From assembly GCA_002923335.1 (NCBI GenBank), contig BEHZ01000033.1, forward strand, positions 1-14,721: 14,721 bases of DNA, read 5' to 3'. This document shows, in pieces, positions 1 through 6,748 of the stretch. A program made the translations under genes and the position numbers. This stretch comes from a bacterium HR23. GTDB taxonomy: Bacteria; Chloroflexota; Dehalococcoidia; Lucifugimonadales; HRBIN23. How positions within the stretch are numbered: position 1 is the stretch's first letter; the number at the start of each line of letters is the position of its first letter. Below the pieces are notes generated by a model. That model searched no databases. It was not told the DNA's origin and saw only the letters and a program-made list of their open reading frames with translations.

Positions 1-1310
1 ATCTCCTCGGGCAAGCCCAGGGCAAGGCCTACCTCCCGCACCTCGTCCTTGAAGAGGTAGCGAAGAGGCTCCACCAGGCGCAGGCGCATGAAGGCCGGCA
101 GGCCCCCGACATTGTGGTGGGTCTTAATTTTTGCCGCCGCTTTTGTCTCCCCTTTGCTCTCAATGATGTCGGGGTAAAGGGTGCCCTGGGCCAGGAAGTC
201 CACCTTCCCCAAGGCGGCCGCTTGCTCCTCAAAGACACGGATGAACTCCTCCCCCACCACCCGTCGTTTCTCCTCCGGGTCTACTACCCCCCGCAGGCGC
301 TCCAGGAAGCGCTGGGAGGCGTCCACATAAGCGACCTGCAGGCCCAGGCGTGCGCGGAAGGTATTCAATACCCGCTCCGGCTCCTCACGACGGAGGAGAC
401 CGTTATTGACAAAGACGCAGGTGAGTTGGTTGCCCACCGCCCGATGGACAAGGACGGCGGTAACCGCCGAGTCCACACCCCCCGACAGCGCGCAGACCAC
501 CCGTCCGTTGCCCACCTGGGCACGAATCTGCTCCGTGGCATCGGCGATGAAGTTAGTAGGCGTCCACAGCCCCTGGCACCCGCATACCTGGTAAAGGAAG
601 TTGGCAATAATCTGGCGTCCATACGGGGTGTGGGCCACCTCTGGGTGGAACTGGAGGCCGTAAAGGCGCCGTTCCGGTAACCCGATGACCGCCAGAGGGG
701 CATTATCGGTATAGGCCAGGGCCTGGAACCCCGGGGGCAGTTCCAGGACCTGGTCGCCATGGCTCATCCACACAGGCATCTCGGGCGGGAGGTCCTGGAA
801 GAGGGGGATATGGGGCCTGCTCTGATGAAGGATGGCGTGGCCGTATTCCCGCCGGCCGGGGGCAACCCTGCCTCCCAGTTGGTAGGCCAGGGCTTGCATC
901 CCGTAGCAGATGCCCAGCACTGGCACCCCCCACTCCAGCACATAGGAGGGGATAAGGGGCGCCCCCGGCTCGTAGACGCTGGCCGGCCCTCCCGAGAGGA
1001 TGAAGCCTTTGACGTTCAGGTGGCGGAGGGCATCAGGGGAGGTATCGTAAGGGTGGATTTCGCAGTAGACCCGGCACTCCCGCACCCGCCGGGCGATGAG
1101 GCGAGTGTATTGGGACCCGAAGTCGAGCACCACGATGGCCTCACCCACGGCACGGGGGTGCTCACCGCCTTCGGCCAAGGCCTGGCCCTGGCGTTGGCGA
1201 GAGATCTCCAGGTAGGTGGAGACCTCCAGGTGGTCGCTGGCCGACACCCGGCGGCCCATATCGGGGGAGGAAGCGCTGGTGCGGGTCTCTTGGGGGGGCA
1301 TCTTGGCCAT
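1..1310 (-). CDS. guaA: GMP synthase (glutamine-hydrolysing), 3' end outside the window
   Basis: GuaA converts XMP, ATP and glutamine to GMP in the cytoplasm, the last step of guanine nucleotide synthesis. About 436 residues are readable and the frame is still open at base 1, so the C-terminal dimerisation part is missing. The class I amidotransferase domain comes first, with DFGSQYT (about 63-69), the nucleophile motif GICYGMQ (Cys about 135) and the HPE of its catalytic triad (about 222-224). The ATP-pyrophosphatase domain follows with its SGGVDS loop (about 276-281) and the family stretch DIIESKG. The start is uncertain. ATG 1310 gives about 55 residues before the usual N-terminus and no Shine-Dalgarno is visible. 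ATG 1301 or GTG 1148 could be the true start, and GTG 1148 would give a family-typical N-terminus. The gene diverges from tsaC. Function is secure; the start is not. Confidence 0.95.
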   Translation of the reverse strand, partial: MAKMPPQETRTSASSPDMGRRVSASDHLEVSTYLEISRQRQGQALAEGGEHPRAVGEAIVVLDFGSQYTRLIARRVRECRVYCEIHPYDTSPDALRHLNVKGFILSGGPASVYEPGAPLIPSYVLEWGVPVLGICYGMQALAYQLGGRVAPGRREYGHAILHQSRPHIPLFQDLPPEMPVWMSHGDQVLELPPGFQALAYTDNAPLAVIGLPERRLYGLQFHPEVAHTPYGRQIIANFLYQVCGCQGLWTPTNFIADATEQIRAQVGNGRVVCALSGGVDSAVTAVLVHRAVGNQLTCVFVNNGLLRREEPERVLNTFRARLGLQVAYVDASQRFLERLRGVVDPEEKRRVVGEEFIRVFEEQAAALGKVDFLAQGTLYPDIIESKGETKAAAKIKTHHNVGGLPAFMRLRLVEPLRYLFKDEVREVGLALGLPEE

Positions 1311-1339
1311 AGCGTAGCATGCGGTGCTATACTAGTCAA
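1311..1339 (-). promoter_or_regulatory. Putative guaA promoter (-35 TTGACT, extended -10)
   Basis: Read on the minus strand, TTGACT (1339-1334) is followed by a 17-base spacer and TACGCT (1316-1311), which is preceded by TG one base upstream (an extended -10). The -10 ends next to ATG 1310, so a transcript from it would start at about 1304. That favours a leaderless start at ATG 1301 or a start further inside. It is a sequence-pattern call only, and it lies interleaved with the tsaC promoter on the other strand. Confidence 0.4.
1325..1333 (+). promoter_or_regulatory. Putative promoter of the tsaC-to-miaA operon (extended -10)
   Basis: The sequence TGCTATACT is a good extended -10 element (five of six matches to TATAAT plus TG one base upstream). 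No convincing -35 lies at 17 bases; TTGGCC at 1303-1308 is 19 bases away. The predicted transcription start near 1340 would leave only about 7 bases before the GTG start of tsaC at 1347, so the operon mRNA may be nearly leaderless. Confidence 0.5.
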
Positions 1340-1346
1340 GGAGTCT

Positions 1347-2021
1347 GTGGAGGAACACCCTCTGTCCACGGAAGTCTTTGCGTCTAGGTTCCCCCCTGCC
1401 CTGGAGCAAGCCCTCCAGGAGGCGGTGGCAGTCCTGGCCGGGGGGGGCATTGTTGCTTTCCCCACCGATACCGTTTACGGCCTGGGGGGCGACGTCTTTC
1501 GGGAGGAGGCGGGGGAAAAGGTGTTCCTGGTCAAGGGCCGTCCCGAGGGCATGCCTCTGCCGGTGCTCTTGGCCTTTCCCCAGGATGTGGAGCGGGTGGC
1601 GGTGGCCATTCCCCCTGTCGCCTATCGGCTTATGGAGCGCTTCTGGCCGGGGGGTCTTACCCTGGTGTTGCCCAAGGCCCCGGCGGTGCCGGCCATCGTG
1701 GCGGCACGAGGATGGACGGTGGGGGTGCGGGTGCCCAACCACCCGGTCCCGCGGGAACTGGCCCGACGGTTGGGGAGTCCCATCCATGGCACCAGCGCCA
1801 ACCCCAGCGGTGCCCCGGCGTGTCGCACGGCGCAAGAGGTAAAAAGCGCCCTCGGGGGCAGGGTAGACTATATCCTGGACGGGGGGCCAGCCCCAGGGGG
1901 GCAGAGCACAGTGGTGGACCTCACCGGTCCCCAGCCCCGCTTGGTGCGCCAGGGGGTTGTGCCTGCCCACGCCATTGAAGAGGTGCTGGGTGCGCCATTG
2001 AAGGGGGGTGCGCAGGTATGA
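1347..2021 (+). CDS. tsaC: L-threonylcarbamoyladenylate synthase (TsaC/Sua5/YrdC)
   Basis: This enzyme makes threonylcarbamoyl-AMP from threonine, bicarbonate and ATP, the first step of the t6A modification at tRNA position 37. From GTG 1347 the product is 224 residues, the usual size of a single YrdC domain, so it lacks the extra C-terminal domain of long Sua5 proteins. Family motifs are PTDTVYGLGG (about 39-48), KGRP (about 63-66), WPGGLTLVLPK, VGVRVPNHP, HGTSANPSGAP and a terminal STVVDLTG with RLVRQG. The frame stays open far upstream (to 759), but that part is antisense to guaA. GTG 1347 was chosen because AAGGAG sits just before it at 1338-1343, though the spacing is short, and because homology begins soon after. 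The stop overlaps the rpiB start by four bases (ATGA), suggesting coupled translation. First gene of the operon. Confidence 0.93.
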   Translation: MEEHPLSTEVFASRFPPALEQALQEAVAVLAGGGIVAFPTDTVYGLGGDVFREEAGEKVFLVKGRPEGMPLPVLLAFPQDVERVAVAIPPVAYRLMERFWPGGLTLVLPKAPAVPAIVAARGWTVGVRVPNHPVPRELARRLGSPIHGTSANPSGAPACRTAQEVKSALGGRVDYILDGGPAPGGQSTVVDLTGPQPRLVRQGVVPAHAIEEVLGAPLKGGAQV

Positions 2022-2494
2022 GCCAGGCGGACGCTTCTCGGCGCATCGCCATCGGGTGCGACCACCACGGTGTTGCCCTCAAGTCGGCTTTGGTGGCCTT
2101 CCTCACGGAGGCTGGCTACGCGGTAGAGGACTTCGGCACCCACGATACCGCTCCTGTGGACTACCCGGATGTAGCGGTGCAGGTGGCCTCGGCGGTGGCT
2201 CAGGGAAAGGCCCAGCGGGGAGTGCTCATCTGTAGCACGGGGATCGGTATGAGCATTACCGCCAACAAGGTGGCAGGGGTGCGGGCTGCCCTGTGCCACG
2301 ACGCCTTTTCGGCCCAGCGGGCCCGTGGCCATAACGATGCAAATGTTCTGTGCATGGCTGGTTCCTCCACCGGGCCGGCACAGGCGAAGGAGATTCTCCT
2401 CGCGTTCCTCACTACCCCCTTTGAAGGGGGGAGGCACGCCCGCCGGGTGGAGAAGATCGCCCAACTGGAGCGCTCCACTCTTTCCTGCCCATAA
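2018..2494 (+). CDS. rpiB: Ribose-5-phosphate isomerase B
   Basis: RpiB interconverts ribose 5-phosphate and ribulose 5-phosphate in the non-oxidative pentose phosphate pathway. The 158-residue product matches the LacAB/RpiB family in length and order of motifs: GCDHHG near the N-terminus (about 13-18), DYPDVA (about 48-53), the catalytic-cysteine loop CSTGIGMSI (Cys about 72, where many relatives have CGTGIGMSI), NKVAGVRAA, GHNDANVLCM (about 105-113) and the C-terminal FEGGRHARRVEKI (about 135-147). The ATG overlaps the tsaC stop by four bases. The next gene starts nine bases after the stop. Nothing looks damaged. The family also contains sugar isomerases such as allose-6-phosphate isomerase, but the central-carbon setting favours RpiB. 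Confidence 0.94.
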   Translation: MSQADASRRIAIGCDHHGVALKSALVAFLTEAGYAVEDFGTHDTAPVDYPDVAVQVASAVAQGKAQRGVLICSTGIGMSITANKVAGVRAALCHDAFSAQRARGHNDANVLCMAGSSTGPAQAKEILLAFLTTPFEGGRHARRVEKIAQLERSTLSCP

Positions 2495-2503
2495 GGGGGA
2501 GAG

Positions 2504-3514
2504 ATGCCCGTCCCGCCCGCCCTCCTGGACGCCTCCCGTGTCGTAGAAAGGGGACTGCGCCAGCATCTTGAAGGGCGGGGTGAACTCCTCTACCGCATGC
2601 TGGAATACCACCTGGGTTGGCGGGATGCCCAGGGGGAGGCGATTTCTTCCCACAGCCTGTATCCCTATGGGGCGCTGTGTGTCCTGGCGGGGGCCGCTCA
2701 GGGCTTGGCGCACCCCTTGGCAGAGGGATGTGGGGCGGCAGTAGAACTCCTCGCCCACTTCCACCAGGTGCATCGGGAGGTGCAGGATGGCGCCCCGGGC
2801 TCTCAGGAACGCCCCACCCTCTGGTGGCTGTGGGGGCCGGCCCAGGCCATCAATGCGGGCGATGGTTTCCACGCGGTCGCCCGCCTGGCCCTGATGGGTC
2901 TGGGGGGACGGGGGGTAGAGGTCTCGCGTGTGCTGGACGCCCTGCGCCTGCTGGACCAGACCGCCCTGCAGATGTGCGAGGGTCGCTGGCACGACCTGCA
3001 CCTGCAGGAGCGCCTGGAGGTTACCCCCTCCCAGTGCCAGCGCATTGCCCAACAGCAAACGGGGGCGCTGATAGCGTGTGCCCTCACCTTGCCGGCAGTG
3101 GTGCTAGGCTTGTCCTCCTCGGTGCAGGACCTCTGTTGGCAGGCGGGACAACGGTTGGGCATCGGCATCTCCTTCTGGCACGACCTGCGCCGCTGGCGTT
3201 CCCAGGCGTCTAGTAGTGTGTTGCTGAACAAGACAAAGACTCTCCCCCTCGCCCTGGCCCTCCAGAAGGGAGGCCCCAGGGAAAAGCGGGAACTGGGTGC
3301 CGTGTTCGTGAAGCGGGTGCTGGAGCCGGCCGATCTGCCCGTCCTTGTAGCCCTCTTGGAGCGTTTGGAGGTGTTTCAGCAGGCGGAGGCGCTGGCCCAG
3401 CAGGCGCTGGAGGAAGGGATGGCCCTCTGGCGACAGGCCGTGGGTGAGGCGGGCGCAGATACCCTGCGCCCGGCCGTCTTTTTCCTGGCCCACGAGGCGC
3501 CGTTAGCGCCTTGA
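2504..3514 (+). CDS. Polyprenyl-synthetase-fold protein with degenerate active site (probable pseudoenzyme)
   Basis: The 336-residue product aligns by eye along its whole length with trans-isoprenyl diphosphate synthases of a Chloroflexota-like subtype. Fold landmarks remain: RMLEYHLGWRDA (31-42), AAVELL (78-83), RPTLW (103-107), AINAGD (115-120), TGALIACA (186-193) and KTLPLALAL (245-253). Almost every catalytic position is changed. The GKRxRP-type substrate motif reads SHSLYP (49-54). The first aspartate-rich motif DDxxD reads REVQD (91-95). GQxxD reads GRWHD (160-164). The KT lysine is glutamine (Q185). The second aspartate motif reads HDLRR (226-230). Without these residues, Mg-diphosphate binding and chain elongation are unlikely. 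The frame is intact, with a GGGGGAG ribosome site before ATG 2504 and operon placement between rpiB and pgk, so it is probably expressed. A role as non-catalytic partner subunit is speculation. Confidence 0.8.
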   Translation: MPVPPALLDASRVVERGLRQHLEGRGELLYRMLEYHLGWRDAQGEAISSHSLYPYGALCVLAGAAQGLAHPLAEGCGAAVELLAHFHQVHREVQDGAPGSQERPTLWWLWGPAQAINAGDGFHAVARLALMGLGGRGVEVSRVLDALRLLDQTALQMCEGRWHDLHLQERLEVTPSQCQRIAQQQTGALIACALTLPAVVLGLSSSVQDLCWQAGQRLGIGISFWHDLRRWRSQASSSVLLNKTKTLPLALALQKGGPREKRELGAVFVKRVLEPADLPVLVALLERLEVFQQAEALAQQALEEGMALWRQAVGEAGADTLRPAVFFLAHEAPLAP

Positions 3515-3540
3515 GCACGGGGCAGGCGAACTACGCATCA

Positions 3541-3547
3541 AAGGGGG
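3541..3547 (+). promoter_or_regulatory. Ribosome binding site that fixes the pgk start
   Basis: AAGGGGG lies five bases before ATG 3553. It supports that start over the in-frame TTG at 3511, which has no such site and would add 14 residues absent from phosphoglycerate kinases. Confidence 0.7.
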
Positions 3548-3552
3548 TTGTT

Positions 3553-4776
3553 ATGCCCAGGTGGGTGAGTGTGCAGGACCTCCCTGTGGCGGGCCGTCGG
3601 GTGCTGGTGCGGGTGGACTTCAATGTGCCTTTACAAGACTCCAGAGTTACAGATGATACCCGTCTGCGGGCTGTCCTGCCCACCATTCGCTATCTACAGG
3701 AGCAAAGGGCACGAATCATCCTGTGTTCCCACCTCGGGCGTCCGGGTGGGAAGGTGGTGGAAAGGGAGCGCCTTCGCCCCGTTGCCCAGCACCTCTCCCA
3801 CCTTCTGGGCCAAACGGTGCACTACGCCGAAGACTGCATCGGCCCCAAGGCCCACGAGGCGGTGAGCGCTTTGGCTCCCGGGGAGGTGCTTTTGCTGGAG
3901 AACCTGCGTTTCCACCCCGGCGAGGAGAAAAACGATCCCGCCTTCGCCCAAGCCCTGGCGTCCCTGGCCGAGGTGTTCGTGAACGACGCCTTTGGGGCGT
4001 CGCACCGTGCCCACGCCTCCATTGTGGGGGTTCCCCGCTATCTTCCCAGTGGGGCTGGCTTCCTGCTCCAAAAGGAACTGCGTGCCTTGGGGATGGTGCT
4101 CACCGCGCCCCAGCGCCCCCTGGGTCTGCTGATGGGCGGGGCCAAGGTAGGCGACAAGATTCAGGTGCTGATGAACCTCCTGCCGAAGGTGGATGTGCTC
4201 CTCATCGGGGGTGGTATGGCAGCCACTTTCCTGAAGGCCCAGGGGATAGAAGTGGGGAAATCTCTTTTGGAGCAAGACCTTATCCCCTTTGCGCGCCAGG
4301 TTCTCCAGCAGACGAGCCAGCGGGGGGTGTCCTTGTCTCTTCCCGTGGATGTGGTGGTCGCGACCGCCTTGGAGCCGGGGGCGCCTCACTGGGTTGTGCC
4401 CGTCTCCGCCATACCGTCCGAGGGGCGTATCGTGGATATTGGGAGGGAGACAATACAGGCCTTCGTTTCCCACCTCACCCGATGCAAAACAGTGCTATGG
4501 AATGGGCCGATGGGGGTTTTTGAGATACCCGCTTTTGCCCAGGGCACCCGTGCAATGGCGGAAGCGCTGGCCCACCTGACAGCGACCCAGGGCCTCGTCA
4601 GTGTAGTAGGGGGAGGCTCTACCGCCGAGGCGGTGGTGCAGTTGGGGCTGGCGGATAAATTGAGCCATGTGTCCACCGGCGGGGGGGCGTCCTTGGAGTT
4701 CCTGGAGGGCAAAGACCTCCCGGGTGTGAGCGCCCTGTGGAGCAAGGAAGAACTGGCAAGGGGGCGTCGTGATTGA
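3553..4776 (+). CDS. pgk: Phosphoglycerate kinase
   Basis: Pgk transfers the acyl phosphate of 1,3-bisphosphoglycerate to ADP, giving 3-phosphoglycerate and ATP; it acts in the cytosol in glycolysis and, reversed, in gluconeogenesis. The 407-residue product has the normal family length. The N-terminal substrate domain carries RVDFNVPL (about 20-27), SHLGRPGG (about 59-66), LLENLRFHPGEEKND and FVNDAFGASHRAHAS. The nucleotide domain carries GGAKVGDKI (GGAKVSDKI in many relatives), LLIGGGMA, VLWNGPMGVFE, VVGGGSTAEA and STGGGASLEFLEG. Start ATG 3553 is backed by AAGGGGG at the right distance. The gene follows the polyprenyl-synthetase-like gene after 38 bases and overlaps apgM by eight bases. Confidence 0.97.
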   Translation: MPRWVSVQDLPVAGRRVLVRVDFNVPLQDSRVTDDTRLRAVLPTIRYLQEQRARIILCSHLGRPGGKVVERERLRPVAQHLSHLLGQTVHYAEDCIGPKAHEAVSALAPGEVLLLENLRFHPGEEKNDPAFAQALASLAEVFVNDAFGASHRAHASIVGVPRYLPSGAGFLLQKELRALGMVLTAPQRPLGLLMGGAKVGDKIQVLMNLLPKVDVLLIGGGMAATFLKAQGIEVGKSLLEQDLIPFARQVLQQTSQRGVSLSLPVDVVVATALEPGAPHWVVPVSAIPSEGRIVDIGRETIQAFVSHLTRCKTVLWNGPMGVFEIPAFAQGTRAMAEALAHLTATQGLVSVVGGGSTAEAVVQLGLADKLSHVSTGGGASLEFLEGKDLPGVSALWSKEELARGRRD

Positions 4777-5974
4777 CCTGCCTGGACTGACCGACCTTCT
4801 GCAGGAGTCGCCGAGCAAAATCCTCTTCCTGGTGGTGGACGGACTGGGTGGGCTTCCTCACCCCGAGACCCACCGTTCAGAACTGGAATCCGCCCGCATC
4901 CCTCACCTGAACGCCCTGGCCCGCCGAAGCGCCTGTGGGCTGACTACTCCCGTGCTCCCCGGCATTACACCTGGAAGCGGGCCGGGGCACCTGGCCCTCT
5001 TCGGCTACGACCCCCTGAAATACACCATCGGGCGGGGGGTGTTGGAGGCCCTGGGCATCGGGTTGACCCTCCAGCCGGGCGACCTTACCGCTCGTGGTAA
5101 CTTCTGCACGGTGGACGCGCAGGGGCGGATTACGGACCGGCGGGCGGGGCGCATTTCTACCGAGGAGAGCCGGGTGCTGGCGGAGCGGTTGGGCGGTATC
5201 CGCCTTCCCGGGGTGCATCTGGAGGTGCACCCAGTCAAGGAGCATCGCTTCGTCCTCCTTCTGCGGGGGGATGGCCTGTCGGAGGCGATAAGCGATACCG
5301 ACCCCGGCCGAACAGGGGTGCCGCCCCGGGAGCCTACTGCCCTTTCCCCTGCAGGGGAGAGGACGGCCCCCCTGGTGCAGGCGTTCGTCGCCGAGGCCCA
5401 GAAACTCCTGGCCGGGGAGCAGAAAGGCAATATGGTGCTCTTGCGGGGGTGGTCTCGCCTGCCGTCCCTCCCTAATTTCTGCCAGACCTACCGCCTACGG
5501 GCGGCGGCCATTGCCGCCTACCCTATGTATCGGGGCATCGCCCGAGTGCTGGGTATGGCGGTGTTGCCGACAGGGAGCACCTTTGCCGAGGAGGTGGCCA
5601 CCCTCCAGGAGCACTGGGACCAGTATGACTTCTTCTTCCTGCACTACAAGCCCGCCGACGCCGCCGGCGAGGATGGGGACTTCCAGGGGAAGGTGCGGGC
5701 GCTGGAGGCGCTGGACGAGCATATCCCCAGCCTTCTGGCCTTGCACCCCGATGTCTTCGTGCTGGCGGGCGACCACGCCACCCCTGCCCTGGTGGGGGGA
5801 CACTCGTGGCACGCTGTCCCCTTGCTCATCCACTCCCGCTACACCCGAGGGGAGGGAGTAGAGGCGTTCCACGAGCGGGCGTGCGCCCAGGGGTCGCTGG
5901 GGCGCCTGCCGGCCACGGCAGTAATGCTCCTAGCCCTGGCCCACGCTGGCCGGCTCGCCAAATACGGTGCCTAG
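4769..5974 (+). CDS. apgM: 2,3-bisphosphoglycerate-independent phosphoglycerate mutase, archaeal type
   Basis: ApgM interconverts 3- and 2-phosphoglycerate without a bisphosphoglycerate cofactor. It is a metal enzyme of the alkaline phosphatase superfamily, unrelated to GpmA and distinct from the longer GpmI. The 401-residue product shows VVDGLGG (metal ligand Asp about 24), PGSGPGHLALFGYDP (nucleophile Ser about 70), GRGVLEALG, NFCTVD, DRRAGRI, DTDPGRTG, GEDGD (about 300-304), GDHATP (about 334-339) and GHSWHAVPLL (about 344-353). All metal-binding blocks look present. The start is GTG 4769, with AAGGGGG at 4758-4764. The first eight bases overlap the end of pgk, so translation is probably coupled. 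The next step, enolase, is not in this window. Confidence 0.94.
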   Translation: MIDLPGLTDLLQESPSKILFLVVDGLGGLPHPETHRSELESARIPHLNALARRSACGLTTPVLPGITPGSGPGHLALFGYDPLKYTIGRGVLEALGIGLTLQPGDLTARGNFCTVDAQGRITDRRAGRISTEESRVLAERLGGIRLPGVHLEVHPVKEHRFVLLLRGDGLSEAISDTDPGRTGVPPREPTALSPAGERTAPLVQAFVAEAQKLLAGEQKGNMVLLRGWSRLPSLPNFCQTYRLRAAAIAAYPMYRGIARVLGMAVLPTGSTFAEEVATLQEHWDQYDFFFLHYKPADAAGEDGDFQGKVRALEALDEHIPSLLALHPDVFVLAGDHATPALVGGHSWHAVPLLIHSRYTRGEGVEAFHERACAQGSLGRLPATAVMLLALAHAGRLAKYGA

Positions 5975-5983
5975 GAGCCTGCC

Positions 5984-6745
5984 ATGCCCATTCCTATGCT
6001 CGTCGGCAACTGGAAGATGCACACGACTGTCCCCGAGGCGGTCGCCCTGGCCCACGCCATTCGCTCCCGCCTGGATGACCCGGACGATGTCCTTACGGTG
6101 CTGTGCCCCCCGTTCGTGGCCCTCTGGGCAGTGGCGGAGGCTTTGAAAGGTTCTACCATAGCCCTGGGCGCCCAGAACATGCATTACGAGGAAAAGGGGG
6201 CCTTCACCGGCGAGGTGTCCCCTGCTATGCTCCAGGGCCTGTGTCAGTTCGTCATCCTGGGGCACTCGGAGCGCCGACACCTCTTTGGGGAGACGGATGA
6301 CCTCATCAACCGTAAGGTGAAGTCGGCCCTGCGGTGGGGATTGCGCCCTATCTTGTGCGTCGGTGAGACACTGGCCGAGCGGGAGGCGGGGCGGGCAGTA
6401 GAGGTGGTGCGCCAACAGGTGGAGCGGGGGCTGGAGGGCGTCGGCGATTGCCACGGCGTTGTGATCGCCTATGAACCGGTCTGGGCCATCGGGACCGGTC
6501 TCCCCGCCACCCCCGAAACCGCCCAGGAGATGATGGTGGAGGGCGTGCTCCGTGCTCTGATGGGCCTCTACGGGGAGCACGATGCCCTGGAGGTGCCCCT
6601 TCTCTACGGCGGGAGCGTTACCCCGGAGAACCTGGAGGGTTTCCTGCACCAGCCGGCTATCCACGGGGCGTTGGTGGGCGGGGCAAGCCTGCGGGCCGAC
6701 GCCTTCTGCCAGATGGTGCGTATCCTGGAGCGGGTGCGGGGGTAA
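5984..6745 (+). CDS. tpiA: Triosephosphate isomerase
   Basis: TpiA interconverts dihydroxyacetone phosphate and glyceraldehyde 3-phosphate. The 253-residue product is full length for a bacterial TIM barrel. It has the catalytic lysine in GNWKMH (Lys about 11), the catalytic histidine in LGHSERR (His about 94), the catalytic glutamate in AYEPVWAIGTG (Glu about 164) and the phosphate-binding YGGSV (about 208-212) and VGGASL (about 231-236). The flexible loop after GTG reads LPAT where many relatives have KTAT or similar; the catalytic set is otherwise complete. AGGAG at 5973-5977 precedes ATG 5984, nine bases after the apgM stop. miaA follows after only three bases. Confidence 0.97.
   Translation: MPIPMLVGNWKMHTTVPEAVALAHAIRSRLDDPDDVLTVLCPPFVALWAVAEALKGSTIALGAQNMHYEEKGAFTGEVSPAMLQGLCQFVILGHSERRHLFGETDDLINRKVKSALRWGLRPILCVGETLAEREAGRAVEVVRQQVERGLEGVGDCHGVVIAYEPVWAIGTGLPATPETAQEMMVEGVLRALMGLYGEHDALEVPLLYGGSVTPENLEGFLHQPAIHGALVGGASLRADAFCQMVRILERVRG
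6738..6743 (+). promoter_or_regulatory. Ribosome binding site supporting a CTG start for miaA
   Basis: GGGGGT matches five of six bases of GGAGGT and lies five bases before CTG 6749. It sits inside the last codons of tpiA and touches the tpiA stop codon, as expected for coupled translation. Confidence 0.45.
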
Positions 6746-6748
6746 AGG

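Noticed and set aside
759..1346. Open frame upstream of tsaC that would add about 196 residues to its N-terminus
   Set aside because: It lies antisense to the clear guaA amidotransferase domain, has no family similarity and would read through the likely tsaC promoter. It is a by-product of high GC content.
2415..2430. CCCCCTT/AAGGGGG hairpin near the end of rpiB, suspected as a repeat insertion or internal terminator
   Set aside because: It encodes the family-conserved FEGGRH segment, so it follows from normal coding sequence; it has no T-run.
1868..3058. 396-codon open frame on the minus strand across tsaC, rpiB and the polyprenyl-synthetase-like gene
   Set aside because: It has low-complexity Gly/His/Pro-rich composition, no motifs and no ribosome site, and three supported genes lie opposite. 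It is a GC-driven shadow frame.
3511..3552. Upstream TTG start for pgk
   Set aside because: No ribosome site precedes it, it would overlap the previous stop, and AAGGGGG sits correctly before ATG 3553.
3694..4473. 259-codon minus-strand frame inside pgk
   Set aside because: Shadow of pgk; composition and lack of motifs argue against coding.
5345..5358. 14-base perfect palindrome TCCCCTGCAGGGGA in apgM, resembling parts of dispersed repeats
   Set aside because: The encoded residues align with the normal ApgM sequence (SPAGERTA) and no second copy is visible in the window, so an inserted element is not supported.
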